NCBI GenBank assembly: GCA_024650095.1
Contig: JANKMV010000051.1
Location: 1-10,425, forward strand
Reading direction: 5' to 3'
Length of the DNA stretch: 10,425 bases
DNA from: Bacillota bacterium
GTDB taxonomy: Bacteria > Bacillota > Dethiobacteria > Dethiobacterales > Dethiobacteraceae
Below the pieces are notes generated by a model that did no database searches, was not told where the DNA came from, and saw only the letters and a program-made list of their open reading frames with translations. The position numbers and the translations under genes were made by a program. Each line of letters starts with the position of its first letter. The first letter of the stretch is position 1. This document shows, one piece after another, positions 1 to 6,832 of this stretch.

Positions 1-502
1 GTATCCCAAGTAGTGTGCCGGCTTCTTTCAGTCTTTTTGTTATGTCAACATCTTCCACCGATGGATCGCAGCAATGTGAGGGGTGGTTGTGGAAAATTAT
101 TACAGATGCACACTTGATCCGAATAGCCGCCGAAAATACTTCGCGTGGATGAATTAGTGATGTATTCAATGTTCCTTTTGATATGACTGTGTGCATTAAT
201 ACTTTGTTCTTCGTGTTCAAATACAGGGCTACAAGCTGCTCTTCTTCATTAAGCGCCATGTACTTAAAGTGTTCATAAACATCTGCAGGTGATTTAATAA
301 TAATATTTTCATTGTCTGGCTGGAGCAGCGCTCTGCTAAGGGCGAAAATATCTTTCAACTTCTTAGCTTTTTGTGCTCCAATGCCAGGAATCTGCAAAAG
401 TTCGAGCTCTGTTAATGAGCTTAGCTGGCAAAGGGACGTAAAGTTTTCAGTCACATAATCGATTCCAGGCTCATGTAAAAATGGTCTTAATAAATCCCTC
501 AT
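1..502 (-). CDS. radC: RadC-like JAB/MPN-domain protein, 3' end outside window
   Basis: The visible 167 residues start at ATG 502-500 behind a near-perfect RBS (AGGAGGTGA). Residues about 25-50 carry a helix-hairpin-helix (LLQIPGIGAQKAKKL) typical of the RadC N-terminal part. Residues about 75-167 are the JAB/MPN domain, with HPREVFSAAI followed by HNHPS and then DPSVED, the metal-binding His-x-His and Asp positions of the JAMM motif. The usual RadC string is HNHPSG with a Thr/Asp-rich turn; here it reads HNHPSHCCDPS, so the conserved Gly is replaced and two Cys are inserted in the turn. The reading frame runs off the left edge at GTLLGI. RadC proteins were named for DNA repair, but their true function is unsettled, and many sit in mobile elements. 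It is the last of three leftward genes. Family assignment is confident; the symbol is by family only. Confidence 0.9.
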   Translation of the reverse strand, partial: MRDLLRPFLHEPGIDYVTENFTSLCQLSSLTELELLQIPGIGAQKAKKLKDIFALSRALLQPDNENIIIKSPADVYEHFKYMALNEEEQLVALYLNTKNKVLMHTVISKGTLNTSLIHPREVFSAAIRIKCASVIIFHNHPSHCCDPSVEDVDITKRLKEAGTLLGI

Positions 503-520
503 ACTGTCACCTCCTGAAAA

Positions 521-556
521 TTAAAAAAGGCACAGCTCCATTGTGGTTGCTGTGCC
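521..556 (-). terminator. Intrinsic terminator, probably bidirectional
   Basis: An 8-bp perfect stem (GGCACAGC at 529-536 with GCTGTGCC at 549-556) encloses a 12-nt loop. Read leftward it is followed by six T, and read rightward by TTCTTTT. It lies just after the stop of the 118-aa gene and before the radC-like RBS, so it should reduce read-through from that gene into radC. Confidence 0.8.
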
Positions 557-575
557 TTCTTTTGTTACTTGTACC

Positions 576-932
576 TTAAATGTTGGAAAGATCAAAGCCG
601 CTCTCATAACTGTTCTTCATCAAGAAATAGATACTGGCCTTGGCGAAGAAGATTAATGCCATAAAACCAAATTCTGATAGATACGGTTTGTTTCGGATGA
701 TGGATTCTTTGTTGCGTACAGCCACTTTTGCGTTTTCGGCAATCGAGCTGACCACACCTTGCAGTTCGGAAAGTAGTTCATTGCTGCCACTATAATACTG
801 GCGACTCGTGCGTTGCTGGCTGGGGTTCCACTCAGAGCGGATGTCTTCACCAAAGTGAAGGGCAATAGTCTCAGGATCAGGCATTTCACCATATTCTTCC
901 AAATACATTCGTTCGAACTCATTACGGGTCAA
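576..932 (-). CDS. Unknown 118-aa protein with one hydrophobic segment
   Basis: The gene starts at TTG 932-930, preceded by AAGGAGG eight bases upstream, which makes this start convincing. I do not recognise the family. The first 40 residues are acidic (MTRNEFERMYLEEYGEMPD...). Residues about 52-80 are polar and could be helical (NELLSELQGVVSSIAENAK). Residues about 88-105 (FGFMALIFFAKASIYFLM) are hydrophobic enough for a membrane or amphipathic segment, and a short polar tail follows. It lies between two terminators in a leftward series with a small membrane peptide upstream and a RadC-like protein downstream. The tight RBS and clean frame argue for a real gene; function is unknown. Confidence 0.7.
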   Translation of the reverse strand: MTRNEFERMYLEEYGEMPDPETIALHFGEDIRSEWNPSQQRTSRQYYSGSNELLSELQGVVSSIAENAKVAVRNKESIIRNKPYLSEFGFMALIFFAKASIYFLMKNSYESGFDLSNI

Positions 933-950
933 TTAAAAAACCTCCTTAGA

Positions 951-984
951 ATTAAATAAAGCATGAACCCGTATGGGTTCATGC
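951..984 (-). terminator. Terminator hairpin overlapping a stop codon
   Basis: A perfect 10-bp stem (GCATGAACCC at 961-970 with GGGTTCATGC at 975-984) has a 4-nt loop. Read leftward it is followed by TTTATTTAAT. The stop codon of the 62-aa gene (979-981) lies inside the upstream arm, so a terminating ribosome would cover part of the hairpin. Confidence 0.7.
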
Positions 985-1167
985 TCCGGCGTGTAGCTGT
1001 CTGCGGTCATTGTAGGCCACTTTAACTTTTTTAATGTCCTTTGCCAATTCGGTCATTGTTTCGTTATTGGCTTCCTTCAGGGCAGCTTGGGCAAGCGTGA
1101 CGATAAGTAATGCTGTGCCGACTTTTAATACGTTTGTTCCTGTTCTTGTGATTACGTCTGTGATCAT
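979..1167 (-). CDS. Small 62-aa putative membrane protein
   Basis: ATG at 1167-1165 follows AAAGGAGG with normal spacing, so the start is well supported. The protein has a hydrophobic stretch at about residues 13-33 (NVLKVGTALLIVTLAQAAL) and a charged C-terminal half (ELAKDIKKVKVAYNDRRQ), which suggests a single-span membrane peptide with a cytoplasmic basic tail, or an amphipathic helix. I do not recognise a family. It is the first gene of the leftward group, and its stop codon is embedded in a terminator hairpin. The overlapping plus-strand frame (1034-1222) has no RBS and is taken as a shadow. Confidence 0.65.
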   Translation of the reverse strand: MITDVITRTGTNVLKVGTALLIVTLAQAALKEANNETMTELAKDIKKVKVAYNDRRQLHAGA

Positions 1168-1296
1168 TTGTGTTCCTCCTTTCGATTTATTTTATTTCTT
1201 ATACCATAAAAATGGAGGATAAATGTTGGTAAAAATTTGCCTATCACAATTTTGAGGGGTAAAATAAATAATGACACTAAACTATATGGAGGGCGT

Positions 1297-2179
1297 ATGG
1301 ATAAGGCGATATTAAAATTTTTTGCTGTTCAGATGTACGAGCCATTTATTGAAGAAATAACAAAGATCCGAGATAATGAAGAAATTCAACGTATTTTAAC
1401 TTTACTTTCCCAGCATTCAATATTACCAATTATTTTGCCTGCAAATTTTGAAATGATATTTCATAGAAATATTGTTGTACAAGGCAAGGACATCTGAAAA
1501 GCTAAAGAATTCTGTGGTTCTTAGCTACGTATGGGTAAACTGGGACAGAATTAGAAGCGGAATGTCCAGTGCATTAAGAAATGAAATATATAAAAATAGA
1601 GAAGAAAAGCAAAGGGTTACAGATAAAGAACAGTTTTTGCGGGATGAAAAACTAAAATCTATAACAAGAATCCCAAAAGAACAAATTATTGAGGTACAGG
1701 TCGATTTTATTATATACCTTTTGAAAAAGAGCTTCCCATTAATAGAAAAATATTTTAGTCTTGACGAATATGGCTTACCATCATTAAGGTTTATAGAATT
1801 ATTTCTAAACAGAATTTTAGGAGAGCAGCTTATAATAAAAGGGCATAAGGTAGATTGGTCCTCTGCTACGTTTAAGATAGGAAAGGATGTATACACAGTA
1901 AACCTGGGGCCCCAATTTAATAGGGTTCATGATAAATATGCACTACTAAAAGATTATGAAATCCATTATTTGCGCCAGAAACTAAAAGAATTAAATCCCA
2001 ATATAAACTTAGCTGATGAGATGCAGAAAGACGGTTATGATAAGCATATGTATATGCTCGAGAAAATTATAAAGCTACAGGATCCTGTCTTTTATGTTAG
2101 TTTCGATACTAACATTAAAAAAACAAATATACGAAAGAGTGACGATTTTTTAAAAAGGATCTCAATACCGGTAGACTAA
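1297..2179 (+). pseudogene. Unknown gene split by a frameshift
   Basis: The first part begins at ATG 1297 behind GGAGGG (1288-1293) and reads MDKAILKFFAVQMYEPFIEE..., ending at a TGA at 1495-1497 (66 aa). The second part is open in the next frame from after the TGA at 1454-1456 through 2179 (about 240 aa). Its earliest listed start is TTG 1472, which has no Shine-Dalgarno sequence. The two frames overlap only in 1457-1497, the pattern left by one indel in a single gene of roughly 295 codons. The second part is Lys/Glu/Ile-rich with a coiled or helical section (RNEIYKNREEKQRVTDKEQF) and a more globular end (LGPQFNRVHDKYALLKDYEIHYL). I do not recognise a family. The gene is AT-rich like the hydrolase that follows. 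A sequencing error or programmed frameshift is possible instead of true decay. Confidence 0.6.
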
Positions 2180-2184
2180 TACAA

Positions 2185-2201
2185 GGTTTATCTGATAAAC
2201 C
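2185..2201 (+). other. Small hairpin after the broken gene
   Basis: GGTTTAT (2185-2191) and ATAAACC (2195-2201) form a perfect 7-bp stem with a 3-nt loop just after the stop at 2179. No T run follows, so it is a weak terminator at best. Confidence 0.3.
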
Positions 2202-2296
2202 AGCATATGATTATTGGGGTATGGATAGCATGATACTTTACCATATCAGGCTTAAGATGAGAGATAGAATGAATTGCATAGCAAGGTGAGGTTCTG

Positions 2297-2386
2297 AGGA
2301 GGAAGATAAAAATGTTAAAAATACTAGGAATTATAATAATATCGATCTTGTTTATAGCAGTTATTATTTTTTTTTTGCACTTATGA
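2297..2386 (+). other. Membrane-anchor leader ORF out of frame with hydrolase
   Basis: A strong RBS (GAGGAGG, 2297-2303) precedes ATG 2312. The frame encodes a 24-residue peptide, MLKILGIIIISILFIAV followed by hydrophobic residues, which is a classic uncleaved membrane anchor. It ends at TGA 2384-2386. That stop overlaps the hydrolase ATG (2383-2385) as ATGA. One extra T, or two fewer, in the T10 run at 2367-2376 would fuse this anchor directly to the hydrolase, giving a protein of about 319 aa. Alpha/beta hydrolases of this kind commonly carry such an N-terminal anchor, so this is most likely the true 5' end of the gene. Confidence 0.75.
2367..2376 (+). repeat. T10 homopolymer at the frame break
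   Basis: Ten consecutive T lie inside the anchor-coding sequence, exactly where the frame is lost. Tracts of this length are prone to replication and transcription slippage and also to sequencing miscounts. Confidence 0.9.
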
Positions 2387-3270
2387 TTAATCATAATAAT
2401 CAATTAAAAGAAGAGGCTAAAGAATACCCGCCACCAGGCAGAATTGTTGAATTAAATGATAAAAAGCTACATGTATACACAGAAGGTGAAGGAGATATTA
2501 CACTTGTTTTTATGGCTGGGCACGGCACCAGTAATCCGACATTGGATTTTAAGCCCTTATGGATGAGGATGATAGATGAATACAGGATTGCAGTAGTAGA
2601 GAAATCAGGTTATGGCTGGAGTGACACATCGTATAGTCCAAGAGATATTGATACTATGCTTGAGGAAACCAGGAAGGTACTGGAGCTTTCGGGGGAGAAG
2701 GCTCCATATGTACTCTTTCCGCATTCAATGTCGGGGTTAGAGGCACTATATTGGGCTAAAAAATATCCTGATGAAGTAAAAGCAATTATTGGCTTGGATC
2801 CATGTACACCTGAAACGATTGACCTAATTCCTGAACCTCAAAAAATACAGCTAAGTTTTATGTATTTTATATCAAGAATAGGTCTACCTAGATTTATGCC
2901 GGAATCTGAAGTAGGTGAAAACTTGCCTCTGATGAAATCAAATGAACTATCAGAAGAAGATAAAAATCAATATTTGGCTGCTTTTTACAAAAGTGCTTTC
3001 ACAAAAGATATGTTAAGAGAAATTCATTATATGAAAGAGAATGCCGACACAGTAGCAAAAAATGAGGTTCCTATCAACACTCCCATGTACTTTTTTATTT
3101 CCGATGACCAAGAGGCAAGCGCAAGTCGTTGGAAAGAAGCATTATCGGATTATCTTTCCAAGATTACTATTGGAAAGAATATGCAGCTTGCTACTGGTCA
3201 TTATGTCCATTATGATAAAGCAGAAATAATTGCTGAAGGGGCTAAAGCCTTTCTTGAAGATATATTGTAA
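2383..3270 (+). CDS. Alpha/beta hydrolase, probably membrane-anchored when in frame
   Basis: The 295-aa frame shows the alpha/beta-hydrolase fold in order: a beta hairpin (VELNDKKLHVYTEGEGD, about residues 22-38), the oxyanion-hole strand FMAGHGTSNPTLDF (43-56), VEKSGYGWSD (72-81), and the nucleophile elbow FPHSMSGLEALYWAKKYP (112-129) with Ser115 as probable nucleophile. A likely catalytic His lies in the C-terminal GHYVHYDKAEII (His273 or His276), and an acid near SDDQE (240-244). The GxSxG first Gly is His, as is common in HSMSG/HSMGG members. Substrate cannot be told; esterase, lipase or related hydrolase activity is expected. The ATG at 2383 has no RBS of its own, and the proper start appears to be 2312, in another frame. 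The gene is AT-rich and followed by a terminator. Confidence 0.85.
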   Translation: MINHNNQLKEEAKEYPPPGRIVELNDKKLHVYTEGEGDITLVFMAGHGTSNPTLDFKPLWMRMIDEYRIAVVEKSGYGWSDTSYSPRDIDTMLEETRKVLELSGEKAPYVLFPHSMSGLEALYWAKKYPDEVKAIIGLDPCTPETIDLIPEPQKIQLSFMYFISRIGLPRFMPESEVGENLPLMKSNELSEEDKNQYLAAFYKSAFTKDMLREIHYMKENADTVAKNEVPINTPMYFFISDDQEASASRWKEALSDYLSKITIGKNMQLATGHYVHYDKAEIIAEGAKAFLEDIL

Positions 3271-3414
3271 GGTAATACTGAGGGTGAACGTAATTATCAC
3301 TTTACCTATTAACTCTTTATATCCCCTTCATTGACTGCAAGTCCCCCTCTCTGCTGGGATGGCATGATTCCCTGATAAACCTGCAGTGGAGCAGTTGAGA
3401 CTAAATGGATAATT
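3271..3414. other. Intergenic stretch with no recognised gene
   Basis: Between the hydrolase stop and the terminator there is no open frame with an RBS and no clear structure. The only signal in the convergent gap is the terminator listed next. Confidence 0.5.
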
Positions 3415-3460
3415 AACCCCTGCATTTTTAAAAATGATTGCAGGGGTTTGATTGTTTTAG
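3415..3460 (+). terminator. Intrinsic terminator between convergent genes
   Basis: A perfect 10-bp stem (AACCCCTGCA at 3415-3424 with TGCAGGGGTT at 3439-3448) has a 14-nt loop and is followed by TTGATTGTTTT. It ends the rightward hydrolase transcript. Read leftward it is followed by only a weak T tract, though it may also act on the permease transcript. Confidence 0.8.
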
Positions 3461-3499
3461 TTCCCCGCCTTGCTACAGGGAGTCCTTATCTTTCAGCCA

Positions 3500-4318
3500 C
3501 TACTCCGTTAAATCTTGACCGCGGGAAATTAGTAGTGTCAAACTAAAGAATAACAATGCCCACAATAACAAGCCTACGACTGCATATCCATTTGCCAGCA
3601 GTGCGGAATTCTCAGCGATTGCAGATGTGTTGCTGATCAACCAATTGGAATTTGCAAGACTGTTGGCCATTTGCCGGGGTAGGAATTTTAAGATTTCTAT
3701 TTTTTCTCCAAGGAGCTGGCAGACTAGGTTCTCCAGCAAGGCGAAGGCCGCTCCGCCGCCAAAGGTTGCTGCCAGTGAACGGGTGGCTACAGCCAAGAAA
3801 AGGGTGATGCTGGCATAGGGAAGGAAACTATAGGCAGTTCGCAACACGCCAAGCAAAACTTGAATTAAGTTAATCTCGCTATAGTTGATCGTTCCCTTAA
3901 GCATCAAGGTAAAATATGCTGTCACTGGCGAGCTGGCTAGGATGGGTAATGCCGCGATCAGTAGAAATGGCAGGATTAACGCTGTTGTTTTAGCAGTCCA
4001 CAGGGTTGGGCGTTTTAAGCCCCTGCTTAACCAGAGGCGCATGGTACCAAGACTATAATCCTGGCAAGCCACCGTTGCTGTGAGCAGAACCACAATAAAA
4101 ATCCCCAGTTGGTCAGCATGCTGCAGGGCGGCAACCAGGGAGAAAGGCCAAGTAATCGCCGCAATATCGCCGGAGATTAGCGTTTCACCTGCTTGTTGGC
4201 TAAAGTAAAGCCCAGCGAACATGATCAGGGATATCCCTGTCAGTATGATCAGAGCAACCCAGAATAGACTTCTTTTAAAAACTTTCCGATGCTCATTTAC
4301 GACAATTCCCCAGAACAT
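3500..4318 (-). CDS. ABC-2 type transporter permease
   Basis: The 272-aa protein begins MFWGIVVNEHRKVFKRSLFW, the usual start of ABC-2 permeases in which a short cytoplasmic amphipathic piece precedes TM1. About six hydrophobic segments are visible, near residues 19-39, 71-88, 110-130, 153-175, 180-203 and 246-265, with a characteristic QDYSLGTMRLWLSRG loop after TM2. Its ATG shares one base with the stop of the upstream ATPase (TGATG), so the two are translationally coupled and almost surely form one exporter, two ATPases with two permeases. The neighbouring two-component system suggests the substrate is linked to what the kinase senses, for example an antimicrobial peptide or bacitracin-like compound, but substrate is inference only. 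Confidence 0.88.
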   Translation of the reverse strand: MFWGIVVNEHRKVFKRSLFWVALIILTGISLIMFAGLYFSQQAGETLISGDIAAITWPFSLVAALQHADQLGIFIVVLLTATVACQDYSLGTMRLWLSRGLKRPTLWTAKTTALILPFLLIAALPILASSPVTAYFTLMLKGTINYSEINLIQVLLGVLRTAYSFLPYASITLFLAVATRSLAATFGGGAAFALLENLVCQLLGEKIEILKFLPRQMANSLANSNWLISNTSAIAENSALLANGYAVVGLLLWALLFFSLTLLISRGQDLTE

Positions 4319-5229
4319 CAGCTATCAGCACCTTTCTTTGTGATTTCCATAAATAAACTCTCAAGATCTGTCTGGTCGGTGGATACGCTGCTGGGAATAA
4401 TACCCCGATCCACAAGAAAAGCTACCACCTCTTCAGCTGAAACCCCGCTGACCGCCACATCATTCCCTTGTACTACTTCTGCTGAACTGACCCCTTCAAG
4501 GTCGCGTAGCATGGTTGCAGCTATTTCAGGTGATGGCACCCTTACCAGAGTAGCAGCGGGTCTTTCCAGCAGCTTAGCAACATTACCCTCAGCTACGACG
4601 GTCCCATGGTTTAGGACAGCAACCCGATCGCAGATCTGCTCCACTTCATGGAGCATATGACTGCTGAGGAAAACAGTGGTCCCGTCATCTGCAAGGGTTC
4701 GCAGCAGGTTTCGCACCTCCCTCATGCCTGCAGGGTCGAGCCCGTTGGTGGGCTCATCCAAAATCAGCAGCTTCGGTCTGTCTAGCAGCGCTCCGCCTAA
4801 AGCCAATCTCTGCTTCATTCCCATAGAGTAGCTGCTCACCTTGCGTTGGCCGGCCGGCTCTAAACCTACCTGAGCTAGCACTTCCTTGATGCGGCCTTTG
4901 CCGACGATACCGTGAATTCTGGCAAGCATAAGCAGATTTTCCTCTCCAGACAAATAGGGCACAAAGCCATGTTGACCAAGCATCGCCCCCACCTGATTCA
5001 AAGGCCCATTTTGCCTTGGGGTTACCGCTTCGCCCATGATTCTCACTTCTCCCCTGGTAGCATGGATCAAACCCAGAATCATACCGATGCTGGTTGTCTT
5101 GCCCGATCCGTTGGGTCCCAGGAAACCGTAAATCTGTCCTCTGCCAACCGACAAATTGACATCACTTACTGCAGTTATGTCTTTATAACGCTTGGTAAGC
5201 TGTCTGATTTCCAAAACTATTTCAGACAT
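4318..5229 (-). CDS. ABC transporter ATP-binding protein, BcrA-like
   Basis: All the ABC ATPase motifs are visible in the 303 aa: Walker A GPNGSGKT (38-45), Q-loop MLGQHGFVPYLSG (83-95), signature SYSMGMKQRL (133-142), Walker B LLILDEP (154-160), D-loop GLDP (163-166) and H-loop SSH (189-191). The YSMGMKQ form of the signature and the C-terminal extension of about 85 residues (LVRVPSPEIAATMLRDL...) are typical of the BcrA/DrrA-type exporter ATPases. The start at ATG 5229-5227 follows AAGGAGG. A 9-bp inverted repeat lies directly against this RBS. The stop overlaps the permease start by one base. The likely role is powering export or detoxification at the membrane, with the permease encoded next to it. 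Confidence 0.93.
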   Translation of the reverse strand: MSEIVLEIRQLTKRYKDITAVSDVNLSVGRGQIYGFLGPNGSGKTTSIGMILGLIHATRGEVRIMGEAVTPRQNGPLNQVGAMLGQHGFVPYLSGEENLLMLARIHGIVGKGRIKEVLAQVGLEPAGQRKVSSYSMGMKQRLALGGALLDRPKLLILDEPTNGLDPAGMREVRNLLRTLADDGTTVFLSSHMLHEVEQICDRVAVLNHGTVVAEGNVAKLLERPAATLVRVPSPEIAATMLRDLEGVSSAEVVQGNDVAVSGVSAEEVVAFLVDRGIIPSSVSTDQTDLESLFMEITKKGADS

Positions 5230-5235
5230 TCTATA

Positions 5236-5270
5236 ACCTCCTTCTATGCTTTTCTTAAAGCATAGGGCAT
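5236..5270 (-). promoter_or_regulatory. Hairpin abutting the ATPase RBS, with a mini-ORF
   Basis: On the minus strand CTATGCTTT and AAAGCATAG form a perfect 9-bp stem with a 4-nt loop (5244-5265), and AAGGAGG follows at once. An 8-codon reading frame (ATG at 5270-5268, MPYALRKA, stop at 5246-5244) spans the hairpin exactly. It has only a weak AAGG upstream, so translation is uncertain. The hairpin could set ATPase translation or protect the 5' end of a processed mRNA. Confidence 0.45.
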
Positions 5271-5283
5271 GAACCTTACATCC

Positions 5284-5329
5284 ACATTACAGGGACATAA
5301 ACATAAATTACTGCCTAAATAACATTACA
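5284..5329 (-). repeat. Pair of 8-bp direct repeats upstream of ATPase
   Basis: ACATTACA occurs at 5284-5291 and again at 5322-5329, 38 bp apart, in the gap between kinase and ATPase. OmpR-type regulators bind direct repeats, so these may be regulator sites for a separate ATPase promoter, but no convincing -35/-10 pair is seen. Confidence 0.25.
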
Positions 5330-5340
5330 CGAACCCCAGT

Positions 5341-5375
5341 ACATAGAAACTGCCCCCAGACCTTAAGGAGGCAGT
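5341..5375 (-). terminator. Weak terminator or attenuator between kinase and ATPase
   Basis: On the minus strand ACTGCCTCC pairs with GGGGGCAGT (5349-5375), nine pairs with one T-G wobble and a 9-nt loop. Only TTTCTATGT follows. It probably lowers read-through from the kinase into the ABC genes and so separates their levels. Confidence 0.45.
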
Positions 5376-5394
5376 GTAACTGGATAGGTTATGT

Positions 5395-6828
5395 CTATTC
5401 AATGACAATGGGGATAGTAAACCAGAAAAGTGCGCCGCCGCCAGGGCTACTGTCCACACCAATTTCGCCGCCATGGCGTTGAATAATTTCTTTGCAGATT
5501 GCCAAGCCGAGGCCGCTGCCCCCGCTGGAACTGTTCCTGGCCAAATCTCCCCGGAAAAAGCGTTCAAAAACTCGATTTCTATCTTCAGGGGCCACACCCT
5601 GACCGCCATCAGCAACATCCACTCTGAACCAGCCTCGAAGACGGGACACTTTTACACCGATCCACAAACCTTGGCTCCCATAATTGACAGCATTGGTGAG
5701 CAGATTATCCAGCACCCGCTCAATTTTCCCGGGCACTAGTTCTGCCCAAAGGGCTTGGTCAGGTATCTCCACATCTACGGTGAACCCCTTCTCTTCCAGA
5801 CTGGGCAGGAAACTAATGACAGTCTGGCGCACTACTTCCGTCAGGTTCAGCCGCTTAGTCTGCCAAGCCTCGGAGGTACCGGCTTCCAGGGAAATGAGCT
5901 CAAACAAGTTATCTATCAATCCTTTTAGCATAAGCCCTTTATCATGGATTACAGAAATTGACTGGGATGGTTTCTCGGCAATGCCGTCTTTAAGTAATTC
6001 GGCATGGGCTAACAGGGCTGTTAAGGGTGTGCGCAGGTCATGGGATGCGGCCGCGGCTAGATAGCGTCGAGTTCCATCGGCAATCTCTGCTTCTTCTTTA
6101 GCTTGTTGGAGCTTTGCAGCCATAATATTTACATCCCGTTCCAGCTGTCCTATTTCGTCTGTCCTTTTGCTTTCATTAATCCGAGCGCGGAAATCACCCG
6201 CAGCCAAACGGGCCATTACGGCAGAGACTCGCCGTACAGGTGCAACAAGATGATGGCCAAAAAACCAGAAGAGAAGCAGGCTTGTGATTAAAGCCAGCAG
6301 GGGAACGGAAAAAAAAGCAAAGGGAATCAGTCGCGAGGCTGGGGTTTTTTCCAGGGCAAGCACAGGCTGTTTGAGCTTCAGTACATAGTACCCCCACATC
6401 TCTCCATCCCGGGTCAGGGGGTAAGTCAATGCACGCATTCCCACCTGCCCCTCCGAAGGAGGAAGCCAATGTAAAATCTCTGTTGATGTAAGAACTCGAC
6501 CTGGATTGTCATTGCTGGCGGCCCAAACCGTGCCCTTCATGTCAATGATCTGGACTTGTTCATCCGGGTCCAGTTCCGTGGGCAGGGCAACCGCTTCCAG
6601 CGCTTCTTGGTCCCTGCCGTCATTCAACACCTCCTGGACTGCAGTTGCCCGTTCCCTGACCAAGACTTGCGCACGGATCAATTCTCTAATCCCGTAACTG
6701 TCATGGTTGTAGACGATTAAGAACAAGACAGAAAAAATCAGCGCCGTCAACAAAATCGCCAATAAGACAGTGCCGATGAAGGTTAGCACCAGCTTCTTCC
6801 GGACAGAAAACTTTATAATTTTTTTCAA
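5395..6828 (-). CDS. Sensor histidine kinase (HAMP-HisKA-HATPase)
   Basis: I place the start at TTG 6828-6826 (477 aa). It lies four bases after the regulator stop, with GGAAGGGG correctly placed upstream; a GTG at 6867 gives 490 aa but lacks an RBS. Order: basic N-terminus, TM1 (about 14-40), an extracytoplasmic sensor part of about 125 residues, TM2 (167-190), HAMP (191-243, ending in DEIGQLERDVNIMA), HisKA with phospho-acceptor His263 in ASHDLRTPLTALLAHAE, N box DNLLTNAVNYG (374-384), DGGQGV G1 box (from 407) and GGSGLGLAIC G2 box (436-445). The sensor part is larger than in BceS-type intramembrane kinases, so it may read a ligand directly. It pairs with the response regulator just upstream, and the ABC exporter downstream is the likely target. 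Confidence 0.93.
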   Translation of the reverse strand: MKKIIKFSVRKKLVLTFIGTVLLAILLTALIFSVLFLIVYNHDSYGIRELIRAQVLVRERATAVQEVLNDGRDQEALEAVALPTELDPDEQVQIIDMKGTVWAASNDNPGRVLTSTEILHWLPPSEGQVGMRALTYPLTRDGEMWGYYVLKLKQPVLALEKTPASRLIPFAFFSVPLLALITSLLLFWFFGHHLVAPVRRVSAVMARLAAGDFRARINESKRTDEIGQLERDVNIMAAKLQQAKEEAEIADGTRRYLAAAASHDLRTPLTALLAHAELLKDGIAEKPSQSISVIHDKGLMLKGLIDNLFELISLEAGTSEAWQTKRLNLTEVVRQTVISFLPSLEEKGFTVDVEIPDQALWAELVPGKIERVLDNLLTNAVNYGSQGLWIGVKVSRLRGWFRVDVADGGQGVAPEDRNRVFERFFRGDLARNSSSGGSGLGLAICKEIIQRHGGEIGVDSSPGGGALFWFTIPIVIE

Positions 6829-6832
6829 CTGC

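Noticed and set aside
1034..1222. Plus-strand 62-codon frame opposite the small membrane gene
   Set aside because: It has no RBS and is the reverse image of the better supported minus-strand gene.
1223..1255. 10-codon frame MLVKICLSQF with GGAGG upstream
   Set aside because: Too short to judge, and no hairpin or conserved neighbour suggests a leader role.
2188..2403. Minus-strand 71-codon hydrophobic frame
   Set aside because: Its hydrophobic composition is the reverse of the AT-rich anchor-coding sequence, and it lacks an RBS.
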